From Phialocephala subalpina (taxonomy: Eukaryota > Ascomycota > Leotiomycetes > Helotiales > Mollisiaceae): a stretch of DNA of 64,000 nucleotides. The notes beneath the pieces were generated by a model. That model did no database searches. It saw only the letters and a program-made list of their open reading frames with translations, and had not been told where the DNA came from. Shown here piece by piece: positions 22,912 to 32,920 of this stretch. The position numbers were made by a program, and so were the translations under genes. The stretch's first letter is position 1; every line of letters starts with the position of its first letter. The stretch spans positions 794,803 through 858,802 of the forward strand of contig FJOG01000014.1 in NCBI GenBank assembly GCA_900073065.1, read 5' to 3'.

Positions 22912-24824
22912 ATGGACGACACCGAGCGACGTACCGCAAAGCGCTCGCGCTTCGATCAGACAGAGCCAAAGAGAACCTCGAGATTCGACAGACGTTCGCG
23001 GTCTCCCCCAGCCTCAAAGCCGGAACCCGAATCGAGACGAAGCAGGAGCCCGTTGCCTCGAGCCTCTGACAGCCCTGCCACAGACTCTGCGAAGAAACCA
23101 GGCGCGGATCCTGCAGCAGCAGCAGGTGAGTTAATGCGCTGGGAATTTCCATAGCAAGGCTAACAAGTTTATAGCTGCCGCGGCAGCGAGAATCAATGCC
23201 CAAATCCAAGCCAAGAAGGGTATCCAACATGTCGACGTTCCCCCTATCCTATCTACTTTGAGTCCCCCTGGTGGAAAATCGGCATCCCCGGGAGGAGGTT
23301 CGGGTTCAGGCAACAGCGCGGCTTTGGTGAACGGTGAGATGTACATTGCGGATGGCGACTACATTCGAGATATTGAAGTCAACGATTTGCGAAATCGCTA
23401 CACACTGACCAAAGGCTCTACACAAAAGATGGTAAATACTCCTTGTGTTAATACTCCACTGATACATCAGGCTCTCTTCATAGATATAGCTTCTGACATA
23501 TCCCTATTTCATTTCAAATACGTATAAGCTATCTTTTGTGTGGGATTTTCAAGCTTACCTGGAAGCGCTAGCATCTACTACACAACCCTCTTTGGCATCT
23601 GCTGACTCCCGCTGCGTGACATCTAGATTAAAGAAGAAACCGGTGCTGGTACGCTATACCTACAACTTACGTTTGACAGAGAACTTAATGTTGACTTTTG
23701 AAGATGTCACGACTCGTGGAAACTACTATCCGGATAAGAGCATGGCCACGGCTGCTGTAAGTGTATCCGTTTTCTTTGATGAACTTGGCTAACTAGAACT
23801 CAGAATCCACCTCTTTATCTCCACGTTACGAGCACGACTAAGCGAGGCCTCGAGCAAGCTGTTGAGAAGATTGAGGAACTTATGAAGCAGGAGCTCCCCA
23901 ATCTAGTTGACGAGCGCCGATTCCGACGACGAGAACCTGAGCAAGTTGAGAGAGACGAGTTCGGTAGAGTAAGTAAAGTACACTTCGGCTAGAGGATTGA
24001 CTAACAGCATGCTTAGCGCAAATGGCCAGAAGAGAAGATTCCGATCGACTTTGAGCCGATTCCCGGTTTCAACTTACGAGCACAGGTCGTCGGTCATGGA
24101 GGAGCTTATGTCAAGCATATCCAGCAGGAGACGAGATGCCGTGTTCAGATCAAGGGCCGTGGTTCTGGATTCATGGAGCATGGCACTGGTCGTGAGAGTG
24201 ATGAAGACATGTACTTGCATGTTGCAGGTCCTGATCCGAACGAGGTCCAGAAAGCCAAAGAGCTTTGCGAGGATCTGTTGAAGAACGTGAGAGAGCAGTA
24301 TGAGGAGTTCAAGGCTCGTCCACCACAACGTGGCTATGGAACTACCGGCTATGGCGGCGAGCGTGGCTATGGTGACCGTGCCCCTGAGAGAGGAAACTCC
24401 TACGGCGGTGGTGGAGGAGGTTATGGCGGTGGCTACACTGGCTCGCCTGCCCCTAATACCCCCGGAGCTGTTATGAGTCCAACAACTCCAGCCGCACCTG
24501 GTGCTGGCAGTCCCACAGCTGGAGCAGATTATGCAGCCCAGTATGCCCAGTACTACGGAGGCGCTGATATTTATGCAGCTTATGGAGGTTACGCAGCCTA
24601 TGTCCAGTATTATCAGCAATACATGGCGGCGGCTCAGGCGGCTCAACAGCAAGGTGGTGCTCCAGGCGCTAATTCGGCTCCTCCACCACCTCCCAGTGAA
24701 GCTCCACCTCCTCCCCCTCCTTCCGGATCCCCTAGTGCTGGTGGCTACAACTCTGTAAGTTCCAAATAGCCCTACCCCCATTACATTCTAACAATTTTAG
24801 GTCCCACCGCCTCCAGGAATGTAA
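22912..24824 (+). CDS. KH-domain RNA-binding protein (KHDC4/BLOM7-like)
   Basis: Seven exons: 22912-23125, 23175-23431, 23627-23648 (22 nt), 23704-23756, 23804-23968, 24017-24754 and 24801-24824 (24 nt), giving 490 residues. The N-terminus is RS/RD-rich (SRFDRRSRSPP), typical of splicing-associated proteins. A divergent KH region follows (EVNDLRNRYTLTKGSTQKM, IKEETGADVTTRGNYYPDKS). A second KH motif is GFNLRAQVVGHGGAYVKHIQ with ETRCRVQIKGRGSG, carrying the conserved GxGG loop. The tail is Gly/Tyr- and Pro-rich and ends VPPPPGM. Order and length resemble human KHDC4 (BLOM7), a splicing factor. The microexon is needed to join TQKM to ADVTTRG in frame. The gene is divergent from ILV6. Confidence 0.9.
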
Positions 24825-25031
24825 ATTATCGACGAGCTACTGAGCAGTTTAGATCTTCACTTACGCAGAACTGATCTAGCTGTTTTGACTTCGAGGTCTT
24901 TCACTCTCTTTCGCATGTGCATTCATTCTTCTGCATGTTTCGGTCAGGGGTTTGGTGGTCAAAATTGCAGGATACCTCACTCTTGTAGCATAAGCAAGTA
25001 GTCTCACAAATGCATTTTGCTGGACAAAAGT

Positions 25032-25827
25032 TCAGTCAATCAAGTCAATTATATTGAGAACTTCTGTCCAATCTTCTGGTCCGTTTTCCGACTGTGGTTC
25101 TTCCTCTGTGTCCTTGAACGTGAGCCGTTGCCCATAGGAAATGCACAGCTCTTCTCCTGCCTTGATATCTCGAAGGGTGGTGTAGGTGATGAGGAGGTTG
25201 TCGATGTCCCGGTCCCAACCGACATTCTGATTCATTGTCGAGTCTAGAAGATATGGGGGTCAGTAATTGCCCCTTAAAGAATGTCTTAAGAGAGTGTCTC
25301 GGGAGAAATGTCTTAAGACATTCTCAAAGAGGAAAAAACGTGTATTCTCCCATTTACTCACGATTGAACATGCTGCCAAGTCCTAAAATCACAGCTTGAG
25401 TCGTAGTGGGTAGTTTAGTACCATTGGCTTGAGCCTTCTCTTCTTCGGAGGGTTTATAGGGCCAGTTGCTATACTAAGTTCAACTCCTAGGTAGGACCTT
25501 CAAAGTGGTAGTCATGTGACAAATGGTGTACTTACTAGGTGTAATGGTAAAGCACAGTCTTCTTGATGTATTGATCATTCTCAACAGGATCCAGAACAAT
25601 CACCGGAGCTACTTCGAGAACAGTTCGAGCTGGTATGTCTTTGCTGGCGAAGACGCCTCGGCCTATGCAATTCTTAGCTTCATTGTCCAACTGCAGCAAC
25701 GAGTCGACATGGGCCACTGGGAGGGCAATGTCACTTAGCCAGCACCTTTTGGCGTGTCCATAATGAGAACCAATCCTTCTGCCCTCTTCAGAGGAATGCC
25801 CTCTATTTTCTTGCCCGGCCCCTCCAT
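25032..25827 (-). CDS. SET-domain protein (putative lysine methyltransferase), 5' end uncertain
   Basis: The secure part (minus) is exon A from about 25717 down to 25536, exon B 25468-25362 and exon C 25243-25032. It begins near VAHVDSLLQLDNEAKN and shows GRGVFASKDIPARTVLEVAP (SET-N), YHYTYNWPY, GSMFNHS + TMNQNVGW (the NHSxxPN-like cofactor motif, completed across intron 2) and AGEELCISYGQRLTF (SET-C). The catalytic core is therefore present in about 167 residues. No in-frame ATG precedes exon A directly. The nearest good start is ATG 25827 (MEGPGKK), which would need an intron ending CCCAG at 25718. Either a 29-nt GT-AG intron or a GC-AG intron after MEGP keeps frame. Substrate is unknown. 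A compact one-domain protein like this could methylate non-histone targets. Confidence 0.75.
25307..25322. repeat. 16-bp perfect palindrome inside a SET-gene intron
   Basis: AATGTCTTAAGACATT is its own reverse complement. A partial copy (AATGTCTTAAGA) lies about 27 bp upstream, both in the 118-nt intron 25244-25361. Confidence 0.85.
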
Positions 25828-25990
25828 CCTCAATTTAATGAGTTCTGAGGAAAGGAAGAAAAAATGGAAAAAGAGTTTTGGCGATGTTGAAAATTAAGCG
25901 ATAACTGGCACGATAAAGCGCGGGTACGACTTCGTACGCGTACTCTCATTTCTTCATGTAACAAGCTTATGGCTTGAGAACGACCAGGGA

Positions 25991-27043
25991 ATGGCGCATC
26001 AGCGCGGAGGTTCGACTGTTGAAGCAGTCAAGGAGCCTCATTCTGTTTCTCTGAAGGTTTTGAGGTAAGGGATCAAATGCCAAGCCAAAGAGAAGAACTG
26101 CCTCTAACATCACAACAGATTATCCAGGCCATCTCTCTCAGTACAACACCCCCTCCCTCTGCCCACACCTGGCGCTTCTCCTCCCGACTCCCCAAATACC
26201 TTCCCCGCCTCCTCCGAATCCCTCGCATACCCCTCCGCCAAGAACGATGCCTTCATCCTCTCCCCTCTCCTCACCCTCCCTCCAGCATTCGGATCCGCCT
26301 ACGTCGGAGAAACTTTCTCCTGCACCCTCTGTGCAAACAATGAAGTCCTCCCCGGCTCTGTATCTGCCAAAGTAATCTCGAACGTCCGCATCGAAGCAGA
26401 GATGAAGATCCCGAGCTCAAGTACACCCATATCCCTCATCCTCGTTCCCCAAACAGAAAAGGAAGAGGAAGCAGAGAAAGGAAAGGAACATGGTGTTGAT
26501 CTGGAGCCTGGTCAGAGTCTACAAAAAGTGGTTAATTTTGATCTGAAGGAGGAGGGGAGTCATGTTTTGGCTGTGACGGTTACGTATTCGGAGACCACGG
26601 CTACGAGTGGAAGGATTAGGACGTTTAGGAAGCTATATCAATTTGTGTGTAAAGGGTGCATGGTTGTTAGGACGAAGACGGGGGCGTTACCTTCTATGGG
26701 TGAGAAGGGGAGGAGATGGGCGTTGGAAGCACAGTTGGAGAATTGTGGGGAGGAGACGATTACGCTTGATATGGTGGTGCTGGAAACGAAAGAGGGCTTC
26801 AAGAGTCAAGGAATAAACTGGGAAATCATTGGGGAAGGAGAGCAGATGGACAGACCTGTGCTTATGCCTGGGGATGTGCAACAAGTATGCTTTCTGGTGG
26901 AGGAAGTCATCGACGACGAGGGAAGCGGACCCGAGCCTACAGATGGGAGATTGGTGTTCGGCATCTTGAGTCTGGGATGGAGAGGCCCGATGGGTAATAG
27001 AGGATTCTTGAGTACTGGAGCTTTGGGGGCGAGGCTGAAGTGA
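25991..27043 (+). CDS. TRAPP complex subunit 13-like protein (DUF974)
   Basis: Exons are 25991-26064 and 26119-27043 (54-nt intron, GTAAGG...AACAG), giving 332 residues. Exon 1 supplies MAHQRGGSTVEAVKEPHSVS and LKVLR. Exon 2 continues LSRPSLSV and a Pro/Ser-rich linker, then LSPLLTLPPAFGSAYVGETF, CTLCANNEV, VRIEAEMKIPSS, VTYSETTATSGRIRTFRKLY, FVCKGCMVVRTKT and the C-terminal GILSLGWRGPMGNRGFLSTG. This sequence order is that of TRAPPC13 proteins, which join TRAPP II/III in membrane traffic. The mainly beta architecture fits the family's Ig-like domains. The gene is divergent from the SET gene with a 163-bp gap. Confidence 0.88.
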
Positions 27044-27928
27044 GGAGGAGCCAAGAACAGAGCGAGAGAGGCAAGGCAACGAGGTTGTCAGGTCTGGCTC
27101 CCACGCCGTGCGTTCAAAAGAAGCTATCGTTCCATAAGTCAATGGCCAAACAATACGGGTCCACCATAATCCGTCATATGGCCAGCTCAGCGCAATCTAA
27201 GCTGCTGCTTTCAATTAGGCGTGCGGCTTCGTGGCTATTATCACATTTTGTTAGGTGTGGGACGAGCTGTGTAGCTCTTGCTTGGCTGGCAACGTACGAC
27301 TGCAGGAACAGGCCAGCAGTGGGTCAGTAGATCGTCGGAATGATAGGCAAGGTTGGTTCAGATGCTTCGGTGACGGAACAGGCTTCACTTGAAGGTTTTG
27401 AGATCATCAAGATATCGTTGGAGCCCACCAGCCCACAAGCCGGGCATTCCTTTTGAATTTGCGTCAGCCCCTCTGCATCCTCGGGCCATATTTGCAATGT
27501 TGACAAGGCGAATGCACAAGGCTTTGCTGTTCAGTTCAAAAGAAGTCAATTTTTTGCTTCTAAGCCTTTTCTGTGCTGATTTTCAACCGTCAATGATGAA
27601 TCGACTCAGCATGTCTCGAGGTGGGGAAGTCCATTCTTACTTGATGCATTAAGAAAAAGCATTGTACTTGGTGCCGCAGCCCACCACATCACAGACATTA
27701 AGATTCAAAACAGAGATCAAGAGGGAGCCAGAGAATGGAGGAGAGCAAGATGATCACAACAAAGCAGAAATGTCTTCATCCAGTTTGTTTGCTGTTGGAA
27801 ATCATCGCGATCCATATTGTCTGTGATTCCAATTGCAACACAATTGGCTGCAAAGTCCCAGGACGACTCAGGACATTCCATGGTATTCCTTCCATCCCTA
27901 AACGCTGACCTGTATCCCGTCCTCAACC
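27044..27928. other. Intergenic, no gene recognised
   Basis: 885 bp between convergent genes. Short ORFs only, none with family resemblance or splice support. Confidence 0.4.
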
Positions 27929-28474
27929 TCAATCTGCCTTCATCCATCCTTCACATGATTTCATCTCATGCATCACCTTGTCTTCCTCGACCCAACACAT
28001 CGCATCATTCCATCTCTCTATAATCTTCATTGTCTCCTTATCGATGTCATCCCTTTCCTTGTCTAATGCTCTCATCTTGTCTCCCACTGAAGTAATTTGT
28101 TCGACACTCTCGTCATGTTCCACTTCATTCTTCAGCGCTTTGTTCGCTTTGTCGATGCGCTCGGTTTTGGCGATGACTACGTTGAGCTTATTGATCAGGC
28201 TGTAAATGTCCAAAATGCGCGGATGGTGGAGTTTGAAGAAGTTGTGCAGCTCGTTGATGAGTTTATTGAGCTCTTGCGGGATCCTGCCAGTGTAAGTGTG
28301 ACTGGTGCGTATCACTGTAGTCGTGGTACTGTTTGAAGATTTGATGGTTGTGGTAACGGTGCTCGAACTCGATGCGCAGCCGGCGGGAATATCTTCTGCC
28401 GATCCGATATTGAGACTGAACGCGCTCTGTGTGCGCACGCTCATTGTTGACGTTTGCTTTTCTTTGTCTGCCAT
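27929..28474 (-). CDS. Hypothetical small coiled-coil protein
   Basis: Single-exon ORF of 181 residues from ATG 28474; an in-frame ATG at 28519 is less likely. The N-terminus is Ser/Thr-rich (SSSSTVTTTIKSSNSTTTTV). The rest is helical and charged with heptad-like spacing (ELNKLINELHNFF, IDKANKALKNEVEHDE, DKMRALDKERDDIDKETMK) and ends in a Trp/Met-rich stretch. There is no signal peptide or membrane segment. I do not recognise the family. Coding status rests on length, composition and clean codon use, not on homology. Confidence 0.5.
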   Translation of the reverse strand: MADKEKQTSTMSVRTQSAFSLNIGSAEDIPAGCASSSSTVTTTIKSSNSTTTTVIRTSHTYTGRIPQELNKLINELHNFFKLHHPRILDIYSLINKLNVVIAKTERIDKANKALKNEVEHDESVEQITSVGDKMRALDKERDDIDKETMKIIERWNDAMCWVEEDKVMHEMKSCEGWMKAD

Positions 28475-30123
28475 AGTTGCTAAGGTTATGAAGTATCTTG
28501 ATCTTGCGCTGCGGATCAATGGTGGTTGAAGATGGTTGTGAATGGTCGAAGAGTTGGCGGAAAGAGGTGCGTATATATAGACGGCGACAGCGAGGTGAAT
28601 TAATTTCGTTTTCAGTCGTCATCATTTTTTAATCAAATTCTGCCCTCCTCTGCGACTATTACTGAGGCTGGTATATCAAACTACTCTTCTACTAGCAACG
28701 ATCATGAAAAATTATGTACCCTTAGCTGCCCTTCACTCAGTATAGTCTCTTTTTTTCAGCTTTATATCCTCATAGCCGGCTAGTATTCAAAACTCAGCAA
28801 TATCTCTGTCCAAGGCTGATGTGGACAAGATAGATATATACTTAGTAGCCTTGCTTGGATTTGTACAATTCAGCCTCAGATTCCGGACATCAGGTTTCAT
28901 ATATTTCAAATCAAGTATTGAGTATTCTATTTTTGTTTGTTTACCGAGAAGTCAATGTAGATTCTGATTGCCAATCATTCCTGAAAAAATGTCCAACACG
29001 GGGACAGACATTCCCTTATTTCCCTCTTCAAGTTGCATCTTACAAGCTCTGGTTATGTCTCTTCGGACATGTCTTGCTCCAAGCAAAGGAGCTCAAGTAT
29101 GCATAGGCTTGAAAAGAAAGGTATGAATGTCAAATTTGATTCTAAGAACAGCGTGCAGCTTCTCTCTTGAACGTCTATCTGGTACCAAATATCCAACAAG
29201 AATGTAATTTTTGCTGCAAGAGTTTCCATTTTCAAGTAGAATAGAGGTGTATGTGATGCAGAAAGCTCGATATAGGCAAGAAGTGTTCAAGTCTATTGCT
29301 AGGTTACGACATTGGGCAAGCAGTCGACTCCCTTTGCCAACAACAATGCACAGGGTAGGGCCGGTCAGAAACTCCACTACTCCCTCAAACACTTTCTCCA
29401 TCCAGGTATCGGGGACTTCAATGTCTCCAGAATAGTTTGAGTGGAGACAATTGACTCATTCTTAAGCTGCGAGTTCGGAGTTCGATTCTTTCAAATCACG
29501 AGCTTCTCACACCACTTATAACGGGACACCACACGAGCCTCGAATGACTCTCATTCAGATTCGAAAAGGAAACTTTGCCGGAAGAATAAATGGCCCATGA
29601 AATGAATTGTGCTCAACGAAACCATCCAATATTTGACATTTCCTGTACACAAATTAAGCGAGCTTGAAAAGGGGTACCCGCTCGATTCGCGTTCCCGTCA
29701 AAATATCAGCGCATAGCTCTCCGGTCGACTACAGCCTGAATCTATTGTTACACATGCTATCAGTTCATGCTGCTTTGAAAGTGCTGTCAAAAGTTATGGA
29801 ATGGGATGAAGATGGAAGTCGGGATGAGTCAATCGCTTCGAGCCTACAAAAGGTCACCAGATTCCGTCATAGATCCATTCAGGATCGCTTTCTTTCGACT
29901 TCTACCAGTGAATGCTTGAATGAATCGAATAACTTCTTAGACTAGCTCCAATCACAAATAAACGTCAACTCTTTCCCTTCCAACGGTCCTCAACTTTGCA
30001 ACATAAAACGAACCAACATCGACACTCTGATTCCCTAGAGCGACGAGTACAAATAACTACCGCTCTTCAGATACCTCTCAACTGAAATACCCTTCTCTGA
30101 AAATCCCATTCCGAATAAATACA
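28475..30123. other. 1.65-kb AT-rich intergenic stretch
   Basis: No ORF above about 100 codons and no splice-linked exons. TGACTCA occurs at 29452-29458 and TGAGTCA near 29825, with no amino-acid gene nearby. The last ~150 bp are CA-rich, like a fungal leader, before the gene at 30124. Confidence 0.4.
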
Positions 30124-30569
30124 ATGGCACACACACCAAACACTCCCAAAAACACCTTCCTCCCACTCCTCGAATCCCCACGTCCCCTCACCAGAATCAA
30201 CGCCTCGCAGCAAACCAAGCAAGTCATCTACATCGTCATTCAAGCCGCAACCTCGAACACTACGCATACCTTCAAGATCCGCGGTAGCTATCACAGTCTC
30301 AAGGATGCAAACAATAAGGTCATCGAGCTGTGGGAAGGAGAGGTTAGGTTGAGGAAGGGTAGGGAGGCGCATGATACTAAGAGTGATGGTAGACTTTGGG
30401 TAAGTAAATGCTTTGATGCCTGCTTGCAAAACGGTTGAGTGGCACTGCTAACATCAACTAGTGGAGTGCGGAGTCAAATGAAAGTGGTGATATGATGATG
30501 GTTACGATCAAGAAGACGGAATTGATGAAGGAGAGCGAGGAGGTTGCTAAGGGCTGGCTTGATGACTGA
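30124..30569 (+). CDS. Small unknown protein, dispersed member of the 51.6-54.0 kb paralog family
   Basis: Exons are 30124-30399 and 30462-30569 (62-nt intron, GTAAGT...CTAACATCAACTAG), giving 127 residues. The core lines up with the tandem copies at 51634, 52723 and 53522. QVIYIVIQAA matches QYVYVVQIEQ, GSYHSLKDANNKV matches GVYATVRDANNAV, and DGRLWWSAESNE matches DGTAYWSSDDTR, followed by a hydrophobic/charged alternating strand (MVTIKKTEL). It lacks the basic N-terminal KRTSS region and the acidic tail of the array copies. It has no signal peptide. The intron falls between the two Trp codons of RLWW; the array copies have none there. Function is unknown. Confidence 0.72.
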
Positions 30570-30945
30570 GCAGCTGTGAGAGAGGGGTGATGGATGGACA
30601 TTTTGGCGATTGGGCGAAGGGCGATCAATCCTCTCACTCTTGGAATAAAGTAATCATTCGATTGCGCTGGACGCGATCTCAAAGCAATAACGGATTGCGG
30701 TCTTCTTGGATTTAGATCCTGGGAACAGAGGCATGGGAAATCAGTTGGCCGCACGAGAACAAAAAACAGATAATCAGTCCGATCACAATGTCCCGAGCAT
30801 TCTGGGACTTTAATACAGAGCAAGATTTTGAAACTTCAATCCACTTGATCGACCAAAGGGAAAAACATCACAAGCTCAGCATGAATGTGCAATGAGGATT
30901 CATAAATCTGGCAAGGGTATCATCATTCATGAACTACTGGAGATT
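30570..30945. other. Convergent 3' intergenic region
   Basis: 376 bp between the small unknown gene and SPF45; nothing recognisable. Confidence 0.35.
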
Positions 30946-32580
30946 TCATTCGTAGACTCCCTGCTCAAACCTCTCTGTATCGTAGAAGAGTGCAGATATG
31001 GTATTGCCGTTGAATATTCGTCCTTCGAGAGCATTCACAGCCTGAGCTACGTTAGTTTCACTCTTCAGAAAAGCGTTGCAAGAAGGACTTACTCTTAAAG
31101 CCGACAGCTGACTTGTAAATTTGACGAAAACTTTCGGAGCAGCTCCATGTCGATCGATATAGACTCTTTCGACTCGTCCATACTTCTCCGCGCATTCGTC
31201 TCCAATTTCCTGCATGATCCCTCCATCACCATCTCCCTCGACTTCCTCGTCAAGATTCATGCCATCAACCATGCCCCGAAGAACAATAACCTCCGACATA
31301 GGACCAAACTTGCCAGTATCCGAATCCTTCTCTGGCACATTTTTCTTCCCTCCGATGATTTTGCCACGACCACCAGGATCTCGGAATCCACCACCCTCAG
31401 CATCCGATTTCTTCTTCCGCTTCTCAAGCTGTACTCGAAGTGGGTTGACGATACCAGAGCCATCAGCGCCTAGACCTTTACCTTTACTCCAACCGTACTT
31501 GGACATGAGTCTTTCTGCGAATCCTTTCTGACCAGGTCGAAGTGATCTTGGCGCTTCCTCAGCAGGCTCCTCATTGTCATCCTCTTCTTCTTCGGCCAGT
31601 GCTTTCTCCAATTCGGCTTCTGAGCTCGGTATATCGCTTGGCGGTGGTGGAAGGTTGTACCGGACTGGTGCACGAGATATTGAACCTGCTGGAAGTGGCT
31701 GAGGTGGAACGGCAGGTGCTGAGAGATTTTCTGGGGGTGGGGGAGGTGGGGTATTGTCTAGTGGAGCTGCTGGTTTGTTGGTAGGAGAATCTATAGGTGG
31801 AGGAGCGAAAGAATAGCTGGGCGGAGGTGCGAATTGTCCTGAGGAGTTAGTACATGAACACTCATATGATTGAGGTAGAACTTACTGCCCATTTGTGGAC
31901 GATAATCCTCTTCATCGCTATCCTTCTCACTAGGTGATTTCCTAGCCATTCTATGTGCGTAGAGTCTGTCCTTCCACTCTCTCACTTCTCTTATTTTTTC
32001 ATCACTGTTCTTGTACTCCTCATAACTGTTCGGCCGTGTTGGATCATAGATGTCATCCCAATCTTGGACAGCAACATGCTCTTCCCTGTGCTTGTTCTTC
32101 CTCTTCTTACGTCCGCCTCGCTGTCTCTTCTCCCCTCCATAGAAGCCATTCACGTCCTCGTCGTCTCCACCAGTCCAATCTGCCAGAGTGGTTTTCGCAG
32201 CCGGTCGTTGAGTGCTTACAGCTGCTGAGGCCTGCGGTGGAGCGCTTTTCTGAGTCGAAGCATCTGGTAGTGCCTGCTTTGGAAAGGATGTCTTTGGTTT
32301 GGGCTTTTGCGACAATTGTGGTCTCTTCGTTGGCTGGAATCGTAGCGCAGCTTTCAAAAGGAAGAACGTCAGTCTCAAGGAGATACATGCTTGAGGATAA
32401 TTGGAATATACCAGGATCTATTTGTGGCTTTTTAGATGCACTGTCTTCTGGAGCTTCACTTTGCTTGAATACGACAGGCCCCTTGGAGATCGTCCCTGGA
32501 GCTGAAGAGTCAGGATCAAGGAGATTCGCATACAGCGACAGCCCGCGAGGCGCGGGAGTAGAGTTCGATGGATTAGACAT
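30946..32580 (-). CDS. Splicing factor 45 (SPF45/RBM17-like), G-patch and UHM/RRM protein
   Basis: Exons (minus) are 32580-32412, 32350-31886, 31838-31093 and 31041-30946 (introns of 61, 47 and 51 nt), giving 491 residues. MSNPSNSTPAPRGLSLYANL is the conserved SPF45 start (GLSLYANLLD). Next is VFKQSEAPEDSASKK, an ADWTGGDDEDVNGFYGG segment, a basic patch and YDPTRPNSYEEYK. A proline-rich stretch precedes the G-patch (FAERLMSKYGWSKGKGLGAD). The C-terminal RRM of UHM type (EVIVLRGMVDG ... ECAEKYGRVERVYIDRH ... KVFVKFTSQLSALRAV) ends YDTERFEQGVYE, an RYF-like loop region. Role: recognition of 3' splice sites, known for animal SPF45. It is divergent from PCS60, 340 bp apart. Confidence 0.94.
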
Positions 32581-32920
32581 TCTGTGATATGATCTCTGCT
32601 TCGGAATTGTTTTGTCGCAGAGAGAATTGAAAGTCCACAGCCTTATGCGTAAGGCTAGGGATGTGAGCTTCCTGGACCAAGACCAAGATTGATAGAGCCA
32701 CTCTCTATCGGCGATGGCTCGGCGTGATAAGCAAGCTCGCAATTGTGAGGATCAAACATCGTCACTAGACAAGGAGAATCTTTGTGTCTGGGGTGAATTT
32801 TGAAGCATCTCCGTGGCAGAGCTCATAGGATTTTACTTGAATTATCAGAAGTTGATCTTCTAGAGTCAATTGACTTGTTCACTCTCGACACCTTCAAAAC
32901 TCTCTACATAATATCCTCCG
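32581..32920. promoter_or_regulatory. Divergent promoter region SPF45 / PCS60
   Basis: 340 bp between divergent starts; no specific element identified. Confidence 0.45.

Noticed and set aside
24074..24781. 235-codon minus-strand ORF
   Set aside because: Antisense shadow of the Gly/Tyr/Pro-rich tail of the KH protein; low complexity explains its length.
29466..29500. tRNA B-box-like text (GAGTTCGATTC)
   Set aside because: No matching A box or 7-bp acceptor stem at tRNA spacing. I found no convincing tRNA in the window.
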